A DNA stretch of 29,625 nucleotides from CAJWBT01 sp964401855 (GTDB lineage Bacteria; Chloroflexota; Dehalococcoidia; Lucifugimonadales; UBA3495). The translations under genes and the position numbers were made by a program. The notes beneath the pieces are model-generated. The model was not told where the DNA came from and ran no database searches. It was given only the letters and a program-made list of their open reading frames with translations. Shown piece by piece: positions 8,461 through 16,319 of this stretch (the stretch's first letter is position 1; every line of letters begins with the position of its first letter). The stretch spans positions 1 through 29,625 of the forward strand of contig CAYOAF010000146.1 of assembly GCA_964401855.1 (NCBI GenBank). The letters run 5' to 3'.

Positions 8461-10533
8461 ATGGTTGACATCATCACCCTGGAGTTAGTGCGCGAGAACC
8501 TCATCTCCGTTGTGCAGGAGATGAGGGTCAATCTGACCCGTACCGCCTACTCCTCTATTCTGTACGAAGGGGAGGACTTCTCCTGTGTCATAATGGACCC
8601 AAAGTGCGAGATCGTGTCCATGTCCAAAGGCAGGGACCACCCCGCCCATATCTTCCCGGTACCGGTCTCCATCCAGACCATCAACGAACGGTTCGGGGAC
8701 GATATCAACCCCGGCGACCTGTTTCTCCACAACGATACCTACACCGGAGGAACCCATCTAAATGACATCGCCATGCTGTACCCGGTCTTCATAGACAATG
8801 AACTGTTCCTTCACGCTGTTGTCCGGGCCCACTGGGCCGACGTGGGGGGGATGACCTACGGTAGCATCTCCGGCCAAGCGACGGAGGTGTACCAGGAAGG
8901 TGTGCGCATACCGCCCATCCGCATTTACGACAGGGGAAAGCCCAATGAGGCGGCCCTGGAACTCCTTTTTAGCAACATGCGGATTCGCGGGGACCGGGAG
9001 GGGGATTTCCGCGCCATGCTGGGCACCTGTCGGATGGCCGAGGCCCGCATTCACCAGGTAGTTGACCGCTTCGGCAAGGGAACCCTCGAAGAAAGCATCC
9101 GAGAACTCCAGGACCGCAACGAACGGCGCATGCGGCAAGGCATAAGCCGGTTGCCTCCGGGTGAGTACGTCCACGAGACCTACCTGGAAGGCGGCAAGAA
9201 GGAACTCCAGCCGTTGCTGTTGCATCTGAAACTTACTGTTGAAGGGGAAGAAATCCTCGCGGACTTCACCGGCACCTGCAGCCAGGTCCCAAGCCCCACC
9301 AATGCCGGCCCCGGCGTTCTGCCTGCCCCCGTCTTCGTGGTCGCCAAGTCGTTCCTGGACCCGGAGGCCGAGATCAATCACGGTTGCCTTCGCCCTATCC
9401 AGGTCACCGCCCCGGTAGGCACGATGGTCAACTGCCGCCTCCCGGCGCCCTGCGGCGGTGCTGGTGAGGCCAGGCGAATCATGGAGGCCGTGGCCATGGC
9501 CGCCATTGCCCCTGCCGTGGAAGGCCGGGTAACAGGCGATAATAAGGGTGGCGCTAACCATGTGTACGTGGGTGGCATCAACTCGAACACAGGCAGCCCT
9601 TTCGTCTTCTATGAATACCCGGCAGCCGGCGTGGGGGCCTTCCAAGGCGATGACGGCAACAATGCGGTCAGAAACTACTATGAAAGCGACATCACCAGCA
9701 TGCAGCCCATCGAGGCGGTGGAGCAAAAGTTTCCTCTGAGGATCGAGCACCTCGGCTTGCGGGAGGACTCCGGCGGCGATGGCCAGTGGCGAGGCGGGCT
9801 GGGGTGTCGGCGTGCCGTCCGCGTCCTCAGCAACGATACCCAGTTTTCCGTCCTCTCGGACCACAACATCATCCCACCCTTCGGCATCTGTGGCGGAGGC
9901 GCAGGCGCTCCTAATCGCTTTAGCGTGATTCGTGATGGCGAGGAGTTCCTTCCCCCCTCCCTACCGGGCAAGGTCAGTGGCTTCCCCCTCCAGGAGGGCG
10001 ACATTGTCCTCTACCAGACTTCTGGCGGCGGTGGCTGCGGCGACCCCCTAGAACGCGACCGCCAGGCAGTGCTCCAGGACGTGGCCGAAGGCTACGTCAG
10101 TCGAGAGAAGGCGGCGCAAGTTTATGGAGTGGCATTCGAGGGAGATAGCGCGGACCTGGCTGCAACCGAAGACCTACGGGAGCAGATAATAGCCCAACGG
10201 GTGGTCGCAACCGTCAAGCCGTGGAAGGGAGAGGAGTATTCCCACGAAGCCCGGCTCTGCCTGTTGAGCCCCGAGGTTGCTGGGCAACTCAACGTCGAGG
10301 AAGGCGACCTCGTGGAGGTGATGAACCCTCGCGGCGCGCCGTTACGGGGCTGGGTAAGAATCGTGCCGGGGGATGTATCCTCCAACCCTGCGTGCTACCT
10401 GGGGCCTGTGGGCAAGAGCATCCTGCGGGTCCAGGAGGGCGAAGCTGTGGCGCTCCGTACCTTGCGTTTCGAAGCGATAGATATCTCTCAAAGCGTACTC
10501 CCCTACGTTTCCTGGCGCGAGGAAACCGGCTAG
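8461..10533 (+). CDS. Hydantoinase/oxoprolinase family protein, B subunit (HyuB-like), with extra C-terminal domain
   Basis: A 690-residue partner of HyuA. The N terminus (TLELVRENLISVVQEMRVNL) and HLNDIAMLYPVF, then AHWADVGGMTYGS, are hallmark HyuB phrases. NAGPGVLPAP, GGAGEARRI, GGINSNTGSPF and the glycine-rich SGGGGCGDPLERD also match. GGAAGGA-like sequence (GGAAGGACTCC) precedes the ATG. HyuB proteins usually end near residue 580, soon after the GYVSREKA segment. Here about 110 more residues follow (581-690), with the phrase LLSPEVAGQLNVEEGDLVEV, then RGWVRIVPGD and CYLGPVGKSIL. This resembles the double-psi beta-barrel domains found at the ends of molybdopterin oxidoreductases or in AbrB/Cdc48-like proteins. 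I can only suggest that fold, not a function. Confidence 0.92.
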   Translation: MVDIITLELVRENLISVVQEMRVNLTRTAYSSILYEGEDFSCVIMDPKCEIVSMSKGRDHPAHIFPVPVSIQTINERFGDDINPGDLFLHNDTYTGGTHLNDIAMLYPVFIDNELFLHAVVRAHWADVGGMTYGSISGQATEVYQEGVRIPPIRIYDRGKPNEAALELLFSNMRIRGDREGDFRAMLGTCRMAEARIHQVVDRFGKGTLEESIRELQDRNERRMRQGISRLPPGEYVHETYLEGGKKELQPLLLHLKLTVEGEEILADFTGTCSQVPSPTNAGPGVLPAPVFVVAKSFLDPEAEINHGCLRPIQVTAPVGTMVNCRLPAPCGGAGEARRIMEAVAMAAIAPAVEGRVTGDNKGGANHVYVGGINSNTGSPFVFYEYPAAGVGAFQGDDGNNAVRNYYESDITSMQPIEAVEQKFPLRIEHLGLREDSGGDGQWRGGLGCRRAVRVLSNDTQFSVLSDHNIIPPFGICGGGAGAPNRFSVIRDGEEFLPPSLPGKVSGFPLQEGDIVLYQTSGGGGCGDPLERDRQAVLQDVAEGYVSREKAAQVYGVAFEGDSADLAATEDLREQIIAQRVVATVKPWKGEEYSHEARLCLLSPEVAGQLNVEEGDLVEVMNPRGAPLRGWVRIVPGDVSSNPACYLGPVGKSILRVQEGEAVALRTLRFEAIDISQSVLPYVSWREETG

Positions 10534-10566
10534 CCTGGTATCTCGTAGATGGCTCGATACCCGGTC

Positions 10567-10633
10567 CGTCATTCCGGCGAAGGCCGGGGTCCAGCCAACG
10601 CTTCCCTGGATTCCGGCCTTCGCCGGAAGGACG
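10567..10633. repeat. Palindromic dispersed repeat (CATTCCGGCGAAGGCCGG type)
   Basis: Left arm 10567-10594 (CGTCATTCCGGCGAAGGC...) is the near-perfect inverse of right arm 10606-10633 (...GCCTTCGCCGGAAGGACG), with an 11-base loop. It lies 34 bp after the hyuB stop. The same word pair is common as an intergenic repeat in many uncultured bacterial genomes. It could fold as an RNA hairpin at the end of the hyuB transcript, but there is no T-run after it. Confidence 0.75.
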
Positions 10634-10693
10634 ATCGTGGTGAGGGGATGTCGCGCGGTTTCGCCTATGTAGAACTATCTACAAGACAGTGCA

Positions 10694-10851
10694 CTAGTGC
10701 TCAGTCAACCCCGTTTTGGCAGGATGTCATTCTGAGGAGCGGAGCGACGAAGAATCTCATTGCAACGCTAAGATTTTTCGCGGAGTCTATCCTGAGCCGA
10801 GCCGAAAGGCTCAGAATGACAACTCGCAGATTTGAGTTGACTGAGTACTAG
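10694..10851. repeat. Miniature inverted-repeat element, copy B (best preserved)
   Basis: A 158-bp element with 16-bp terminal inverted repeats: CTAGTGCTCAGTCAAC (10694-10709) and GTTGACTGAGTACTAG (10836-10851), one mismatch. A second, inner pair of arms is present: ATGTCATTCTGAGG (10724-10737) and GGCTCAGAATGACA (10808-10821). No open frame of note is inside. Both outer ends finish in CTAG. It is the clearest of three related copies in the window and, with the palindrome at 10567, accounts for the 413-bp gap between hyuB and the LLM gene, which holds nothing else I recognise. Confidence 0.82.
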
Positions 10852-10946
10852 CTCTGCCGGGAGAAGCGCCAAAAACCCGGGTGGTGGAGTCCGTGAGGGT
10901 ACTGCTGAATCACCGCTGTCTTGGCCGGCATGGTCTGGGTGTTTCG

Positions 10947-11951
10947 TCAGCGGAAATGGGCGATTACCTCCCGGCCGAAACGCCTGATGGTCTCCTCTTG
11001 CTGCGTGCCGTAGGACGTGACGAACAGCACCTCCACTCCAGCCTGCTGAATGGTCTGGGCCTTCTCCCGGCACTCGGCGGGCGTGCCGGCCACGGCGAAC
11101 CGGTCCGCCAGGTAGTCGGTCAACCCCAGTTCATCGCTCAGGGCGGCGTTTCGCGTCTGGCCCAGCTGCTCGTGTTGAGCCGGTACGTACTCGCGGTACA
11201 GGATTGAAATGGGCTCCCGGAGCGCCTCGGGCACGTGCTTCCCCTCCAGGGTGAAGCGAAAGGCGTGATGTGCGCTGCCGGCCAGGGCCATCTTGATCTC
11301 GCCGATGGCCTGCTCCCGGCGGGCGGCGATGCTGCATTTGGCAAAGGCCCACACCTCCGTCGACCCCCCCTGTTTCCCGGCGGCCCGCTCTCCTTCCCGG
11401 ATTCTGGCCACGGAGTCCCGAAGCACCTCAGGCGTCAACCCAGTGTGGACCAGCACCGCGTCGGCCTCCGCCCCGGCCATGGCCAGGGTCCGGGGTCCCT
11501 CCGCCGAAACGAGGAAGGGCACCACCGTGCGGGACCAGCCCACATGAATGCTCCGCTGTTGGTACTGGTGGGACTGCCCCGATAGCATGACCCGGACCGC
11601 ATCCATGTACTCTTTGACCTGGGCCAGACGTGCCGGACGGAGCCCCAGGTTGAGCACCGCGCTGTCGCCGGTGCCGATTCCCAAGAAAGCCCGCCCCCCG
11701 GAGAGGTCGTTGATCGAAGCAATAGCCGAGGCGGTCACCGCCGGGTGGCGGGTCAGAGGGTTGGTGACCGTGGGCCCGATTCGGGCCGTTTTGGTCGCCT
11801 GGGCCACCACGCTCAAGCTGACATAAAGCTCCCGAAACAACGACTGGGACTCGCCGATGCCCAGGTAGTCGAACCCTACCTCTTCGGCGAGGCGCGCCCG
11901 CTTGGGGAGTTGCGCCAGGTCCTCGGGCAGAATGGTTACGCCGAACTTCAT
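10947..11951 (-). CDS. LLM-class flavin/F420-dependent oxidoreductase
   Basis: A 334-residue TIM-barrel protein of the luciferase-like monooxygenase / methylene-tetrahydromethanopterin reductase superfamily. Visible family phrases: MKFGVTILPEDL at the start, AEEVGFDYLGIGESQS, TKTARIGPTVTNPLTRHPAVTA, LSGGRAFLGIGTGDSAV (typical of the F420-using branch) and VKEYMDAVRVML. The ATG at 11951 has GGGAGGAAATC directly before it; a GTG at 11966 lies inside that ribosome site and is rejected. It is the last gene of the long minus-strand block. Whether the cofactor is FMN or F420, and what is oxidised or reduced, cannot be told from sequence alone. Confidence 0.92.
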   Translation of the reverse strand: MKFGVTILPEDLAQLPKRARLAEEVGFDYLGIGESQSLFRELYVSLSVVAQATKTARIGPTVTNPLTRHPAVTASAIASINDLSGGRAFLGIGTGDSAVLNLGLRPARLAQVKEYMDAVRVMLSGQSHQYQQRSIHVGWSRTVVPFLVSAEGPRTLAMAGAEADAVLVHTGLTPEVLRDSVARIREGERAAGKQGGSTEVWAFAKCSIAARREQAIGEIKMALAGSAHHAFRFTLEGKHVPEALREPISILYREYVPAQHEQLGQTRNAALSDELGLTDYLADRFAVAGTPAECREKAQTIQQAGVEVLFVTSYGTQQEETIRRFGREVIAHFR

Positions 11952-12063
11952 GATTTCCTCCCGCACTCAAGAGTTGTCAGGTAGTTGGATGGCCCTGGCA
12001 CCACTTCAACGTGAAACCGGTGGATACGGATTGACCCCCATTCTAGAAGCTGCTTCAAAATGT

Positions 12064-12129
12064 GGTTCGACAAGCTCACCATGAACGGGGGAAGGCCTCT
12101 TTCCCGTTCATCCTGAGCCTGTCGAAGGA
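12064..12129. repeat. Palindromic dispersed repeat (TTCGACAAGCTCACC / GAGCCTGTCGAAGG type)
   Basis: The left arm (12064-12089, GGTTCGACAAGCTCACCATG...) pairs with the right arm (12103-12129, ...CATCCTGAGCCTGTCGAAGG) with a few mismatches and a 13-base loop. It sits in the 256 bp between the broken membrane gene and the LLM gene. It is unrelated in sequence to the CTAG-ended elements and to the palindrome at 10567. Confidence 0.75.
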
Positions 12130-12207
12130 CGGCGAACCTGGCCCCGGGTGATTTTGAAATGACCTCTAGCCTTTCCTCTTCGCAAAGGGAAAGGAACTGG
12201 TCCTTGT

Positions 12208-12928
12208 TCAACTCACCCTGGAAGTTGGATTTGGCTGGTCCCGGCCCATGATGCGGCGCAGAAAGAGGGCGCAACCCAGGAGGAATAGGGTTGACGCCAA
12301 CATCTCCAGGCTTTCCTCCACGGTGACCGCCAGGGTGTACCAGGGCTGCATAGAGGGTAGAAAGGTGAGTTGCATCAACTCCAGTACCACCGCCATCCCT
12401 CACAGGCCCAGAGCCGCCAGTCCCGGCCACGGGAACGCCGCAAGGTGGCGCCGATGCCCGAGCATCAAGGTTAGAGACAGCAGGGCGATTAGCCCGAAAA
12501 GCGGGGCGTAGGCGGCTTCCCAGATGTGTCCCACCTGGTCCCAGAGCCCCAGGGATTGCCACAGCTTCAGGCTGGCCCGTTCGTGAATCTCCGCCGCCTC
12601 GTCGACGGCAAAGTACAGGAACAAGGGCCCCCGTGGCCAACCATAAAGGCGCCCGGTGCACCGGCAGGGCGGCCCGGCGGCGCCACAAGGTTCCCAGGCC
12701 TCCGACACACCACAGGGTGAGGGCCACGGCCCTCAGAATGGCGCTGTGGTAGAAGGTGGGAACGTTGCGTTCCAGAGCCAGGTTCCAGGTCCAATGGGAG
12801 GCAAAGGCGTTCAGGGCAACGAGCACCGCCTCGGCCAGAAAAAGGATGCCGAACACCCGGACCAGTGCCGGTTGTTGCCAGGTGCGCCCGATTGGAAAGC
12901 CTGTGGCCGGTCTCAAGAAGCGCTCCAA
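12208..12928 (-). pseudogene. Polytopic membrane protein gene broken by a frameshift and an in-frame TGA
   Basis: The first ~95 residues from ATG 12928 are a good membrane segment pair (VRVFGILFLAEAVLVALNAF; AVALTLWCVGGLGTL). At the run of five C's at 12628-12632 (+ strand) the reading must shift by one base. Before it the frame reads LWLATGAL; after it the other frame continues LFLYFAVDEAAEIHER with more hydrophobic segments. In that second frame a TGA (12400-12402) interrupts ...GLAALGL*GMAVVLELMQLTF, then the frame stays open through another hydrophobic segment to 12208. A single C inserted or lost plus one nonsense change would restore about 240 codons. No family is recognised. It lies 91 bp after another membrane gene in the same direction. 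Confidence 0.72.
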
Positions 12929-13019
12929 ACAAACTCCTTACCCCGATCCCTCTCCATTCGCCGAGGGGCTCCAAAGGCCCGGTAGGTCCCTCTGGTCCGC
13001 TACACCGCGGCCTCAACGG

Positions 13020-14075
13020 CTAGACGGCCGTGTGGCGTCGCAGAATAGTGGCCCGCTTCAGATTGGCGTAAGTATAAAGGCAGAGGCACAGGCCCAGCAA
13101 CACCTCAGGCACCTCCGAGCCTTGGGGCCCGAAGTCGAAGGCCTCCATCAATAGCCGGGGCAGGTTTACCGGCGTCCAGAAGTCGCCCAAGCGCCAGACT
13201 AGAATCATGAGCAGGGAGGGCACCAGGACCAGAGAGGGGAGGATTAGATCGGCGCTGGTGACTCGGCCGGAGCGATGCCAGGAGGCCCGGATGGCGGCGC
13301 CAGCCAGGGCGCTCAGGCTCCCCCAGAATAGGAGGATGAATATTACCGAGTCCACCGCCTCCACGTTGTGCAGCGTGGTCTCGCCTTGCTCGTTGATTTC
13401 GCTCAGGGCCGCAGGGGTGCCCCAGCCGAAGAGACGCTGCCCCCAGCTGATCTCCTCCATGGCGCCAACCAGCAGCGAGGCAGCGAGAATGGCGTGGAAG
13501 AGCGCCAGCCGAGGGTGCCCGATTCCTCGCAGCCTCCAGCCGGTAGCGGCGGCCAGCGCGGCGGCGGCCAGGTAGGTGATCACCGACCACCACTCACTTA
13601 CCCCGTCTTCCCCGGCGAGCCAGTCGACGTCCTTGTAGGCCGTCAGCGACCAGTAGGTCAGCGCCGTGAAGGCCAGAACGCCCGCGAAGGCGAGGAAAAA
13701 CCCGCGACCGTACCGGTCGGCCGGGAGCGGCAACGGTCGAAAGGCGAGGTGCAGTACCCGTAAGAACCTTCCAACCAGGTAGCTGCGGACGTGGGAGTGC
13801 CAGAAGGGGAGAGTGACGGCCCACAACAGGAGCCCGGACCATCCCCAGACCCGAATCCCATTCTCCAACGAGGCCACACTTTCGTCAGAGAGGGGCGAAC
13901 CTCCGGTCCGATAGCTTTCGGCCAGCCATTGCAGGCGGCCCAGCACCGGCCCAGTGAGGAGTAGCAGGAGAGCACCGCCCACCAACCCGAAAAGACCGGC
14001 CCCCATCCAGAGAGAGCCGGGGAGGCCGGCGGCCGGGCAGTGGAGGGGGAGTGCTCGCTCTTCAGTCAGGGCCAC
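13020..14075 (-). CDS. Polytopic membrane protein with EEISWGQR motif, function unknown
   Basis: A 351-residue protein with about eight or nine hydrophobic segments (near residues 25-45, 77-95, 127-148, 167-182, 195-210, 247-265, 280-300, 330-340). The most conserved-looking part is AMEEISWGQRLFGWGTP followed by EINEQGETTLHN (about residues 206-238). This acidic/His pattern occurs in a family of uncharacterised bacterial membrane proteins, and buried Glu/His residues would be compatible with a membrane hydrolase, though that is speculation. GTG 14075 is the start used here; its ribosome site is weak, and an internal ATG near residue 24 is possible. It begins 26 bp after the aroC stop, so is probably read with it. 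Confidence 0.75.
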   Translation of the reverse strand: MALTEERALPLHCPAAGLPGSLWMGAGLFGLVGGALLLLLTGPVLGRLQWLAESYRTGGSPLSDESVASLENGIRVWGWSGLLLWAVTLPFWHSHVRSYLVGRFLRVLHLAFRPLPLPADRYGRGFFLAFAGVLAFTALTYWSLTAYKDVDWLAGEDGVSEWWSVITYLAAAALAAATGWRLRGIGHPRLALFHAILAASLLVGAMEEISWGQRLFGWGTPAALSEINEQGETTLHNVEAVDSVIFILLFWGSLSALAGAAIRASWHRSGRVTSADLILPSLVLVPSLLMILVWRLGDFWTPVNLPRLLMEAFDFGPQGSEVPEVLLGLCLCLYTYANLKRATILRRHTAV

Positions 14076-14101
14076 GGTTCACGAAGCGAAGATGTGCCGC
14101 G

Positions 14102-15283
14102 TTACCGGTTGGCCGTACGGGGCCCGGCGGTTTTCAGATATCCTTCCAGGTTGTGGCGGGTCTCGCGGATGGAGTCACCGCCAAACTTCTCCATAAAGGC
14201 GTCGGTCAACACCAGGGCCACCACCGCCTCGCCGATCACGCCCGCTGGGGGCGCCTGGCAGACGTCGGAGCGCTCGAAATGGGCCTGCACCGGCTCGCCG
14301 GTGTCCAGGTCCACTGAGGGCAAGGGGTTGACCAGGGTGGCGATGGGCTTGATGGCGAACCGGGCAACCAGGGGCATTCCGTTGGTCATGCCTCCTTCGG
14401 TGCCGCCCAGCCGGTTGGTCTTGCGCTGCCAGGGCCGGGCAGCGTCGGTAACCGGCTCGATGATGTCCTGGGCCTGGGAGCCGCGCAGGCCGGCCGCTTC
14501 CCACCCAGGGCCGATGGAAACGGCCTTGACGGCGTTGATGGACATTAGCGCTTGGGCGACGAGGCCGTCGATCTTGCGGTCCCAGTGGACGTGGGAACCC
14601 AAGCCAATGGGCACGCCTTCAGCGATAACCTCCACCGTGCCGCCCACAGTGTCTCCCGCTTCTTTGGCGGCGTCGATCGCGGCCATCATCTGGGCGGCCG
14701 CCTCGGAGTCGGCGCAGCGCACCGGAGATTCCTCCACCGCCTGCCAGTCGATGGACGCCGGGGTATTCGCCCAGACTTCGCCGATGGAGATGACGTGGCT
14801 GCGCAGCCTGATGTCGAATTCCTCCAGGAACCGCATGGCCACGGCGCCGGCGGCTACCCGGGCGGCCGTCTCCCGGGCGCTGGCCCGTTCCAGGACGTTG
14901 CGCACATCCTCGAACCCGTATTTCATGACCCCCGGCAGGTCGGCGTGGCCGGGCCGCAGACGCGTCACCCGCTTACCTCGAGGGTCCGCCTCCGGATTTT
15001 CGACGGGCTCGGCGGCCATGGCGGTCTGCCAGTTGACCCAGTCTTTGTTGTCCAGCGTCATGCCGATGGGGCTGCCCAGGGTATGACCGTGCCGGACCCC
15101 GGACACGATGTGCGCCCGGTCTTGCTCAATGAGCATCCGGCCGCCGCGGCCGTAGCCGCGCTGGCGCCGGGCCAGGTGCGTGGCGATGTACTCTTCGCTG
15201 ATGGGCAGGCCCGCCGGGACTCCCTCAACTATGATGATCAGTCCCTGGCCGTGGGACTCGCCCGCCGTGAGATACCGGACCAT
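14102..15283 (-). CDS. aroC: Chorismate synthase
   Basis: A 393-residue enzyme that turns EPSP into chorismate, the last shared step to aromatic amino acids, using reduced FMN. Signatures in order: the N-terminal GESHGQGL (residues 8-15, with the conserved His), RRQRGYGRGGRM, the GSPIGMTLDNKDW region, RPGHADLPGVMKYG, RASARETAARVAAGAVA, then GLGSHVHWDRKIDG and NRLGGTEGGMTNG. Length is normal. ATG 15283 is preceded by GGAGA eight bases upstream. It follows aroE by 104 bp, a gap that holds a perfect 17-bp hairpin. Pairing with aroE makes a small shikimate-pathway operon. Confidence 0.97.
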   Translation of the reverse strand: MVRYLTAGESHGQGLIIIVEGVPAGLPISEEYIATHLARRQRGYGRGGRMLIEQDRAHIVSGVRHGHTLGSPIGMTLDNKDWVNWQTAMAAEPVENPEADPRGKRVTRLRPGHADLPGVMKYGFEDVRNVLERASARETAARVAAGAVAMRFLEEFDIRLRSHVISIGEVWANTPASIDWQAVEESPVRCADSEAAAQMMAAIDAAKEAGDTVGGTVEVIAEGVPIGLGSHVHWDRKIDGLVAQALMSINAVKAVSIGPGWEAAGLRGSQAQDIIEPVTDAARPWQRKTNRLGGTEGGMTNGMPLVARFAIKPIATLVNPLPSVDLDTGEPVQAHFERSDVCQAPPAGVIGEAVVALVLTDAFMEKFGGDSIRETRHNLEGYLKTAGPRTANR

Positions 15284-15318
15284 GTAACTATCTCTCCGAA
15301 ACCCGAGGAGGAGGGGCC

Positions 15319-15356
15319 TCTGGGAAACCCTTTCTTACGAGAAAGGGTTTCCCAGA
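15319..15356. repeat. Perfect 17-bp inverted repeat between aroE and aroC
   Basis: TCTGGGAAACCCTTTCT (15319-15335) and its exact complement (15340-15356) flank a 4-base loop TACG; weaker pairing (GGGTC..GGCCC) extends the stem. It lies between the aroE stop and the aroC start, both on the minus strand. There is no T-run on either side, so it does not look like a standard terminator. It may be a dispersed repeat or a processing/stability hairpin in the aroE-aroC transcript. Confidence 0.8.
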
Positions 15357-15387
15357 CCCTTCCCAGAGAATTCAACCTTCGTTGTTT

Positions 15388-16239
15388 CTAGCGGGACCCC
15401 ATCGCTCGTATTGCTGCCTCTAGCATCACGGCCACCGGCGCCTCTCGCCCGGTCCACATCTCGAAGGAGGCCGCGCCCTGGTGCACCAACATGTGAATTC
15501 CGCCCAGGGTGCAGGCTTCGGACCGGGCGGCCTCCCGGAGCAAGGGGGTTTCCAGGGGATTATACACCAGGTCGTTGAGTAGTACGGTTGAAGGTATCTG
15601 TTCGTGGGTCAGTAGCGTGCCAGTTTCGTCGGGGCCGTGGGACATGCCGATGGTGGTGCAGTTGACGATAAGGTCCGCCGAAGCCGCCGCCGCAGTGAGG
15701 GCGGCCCCGTCCAACGGGATGGCCTGGGCGGCGGTCCCGTGGGCGTTGGCCAGCTTGAGAAGCGCGTTCGTCCGGCTCAGGGTACGGTTGGCGACGGTCA
15801 GGTGGCCCACGCCCTCCAGTATCAGGGCCATGGCCACGCCTCGGGCCGCGCCGCCGGCGCCCAGGATCAGCACCCGGCGGCCGCGAGGGTCGAAACCGCC
15901 GGTATCTCGCAGCGCTCGTAGGAAACCCGACCCGTCGGTATTGTGGCCGCTGAGCCGCCCGCCCCGGTTGACGATGGTGTTGACCGCGCCGGCGGCGGCG
16001 GCCGAGGCGTCGAACTCGTCCAGGTATGGGATCACCGCCTCTTTGTGAGGAACGGTAACGTTGATGCCCAGCATTTCAGGGCTGCGAAGACCCTGGACAA
16101 ACCGCTGCACGTCCTTGGGCGCCACTTCCCAGGCCTGGTAGGTGGCGTCGATCCGGAGGTGGTCCAGGGCCGCTTGCTGAAAGACGGGGGATATGGAGTG
16201 GCTTATCGGAAAGCCTATTATTCCCAGTTTGGCGGTCAC
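15388..16239 (-). CDS. aroE: Shikimate dehydrogenase
   Basis: A 283-residue NADP-linked enzyme that reduces 3-dehydroshikimate to shikimate. It has the substrate-binding SHSISP (13-18), NVTVPHK with catalytic K66, and NTDGSGF with D102 of the catalytic pair. The dinucleotide loop is GAGGAARGVA, the NRT motif follows strand 2 (NRTLSRT), and YNPLETPLLREA then HQGAASFEMWTG close the protein. I start at GTG 16239 because AGGTGT lies just upstream and the length and N terminus (VTAKLGIIGFPIS) fit the family. A longer frame back to 16323 adds 28 residues with no family match. It follows the broken mrr gene by 80 bp and precedes aroC. Confidence 0.95.
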   Translation of the reverse strand: MTAKLGIIGFPISHSISPVFQQAALDHLRIDATYQAWEVAPKDVQRFVQGLRSPEMLGINVTVPHKEAVIPYLDEFDASAAAAGAVNTIVNRGGRLSGHNTDGSGFLRALRDTGGFDPRGRRVLILGAGGAARGVAMALILEGVGHLTVANRTLSRTNALLKLANAHGTAAQAIPLDGAALTAAAASADLIVNCTTIGMSHGPDETGTLLTHEQIPSTVLLNDLVYNPLETPLLREAARSEACTLGGIHMLVHQGAASFEMWTGREAPVAVMLEAAIRAMGSR

Positions 16240-16319
16240 TGAAACACACCTACGTACCGCTGTGCGGAAAAAGCTTCTGCGTCTCTTTGCCCAACAGATT
16301 GTTGGCTCATCTGCTCGGA

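Noticed and set aside
8758..9864. 368-codon minus-strand open frame opposite hyuB (and a similar one at 6293-7327 opposite the aminotransferase/hyuA)
   Set aside because: Both lie antisense to genes with clear family motifs, and neither has domain-like content.
11948..12928. A single 326-residue protein in one frame
   Set aside because: After about residue 95 the frame turns into Arg/Gly/Pro-rich shadow sequence and runs through the 12064-12129 palindrome, while the hydrophobic coding signal moves to another frame. It is treated as a frameshifted pseudogene ending at 12208.
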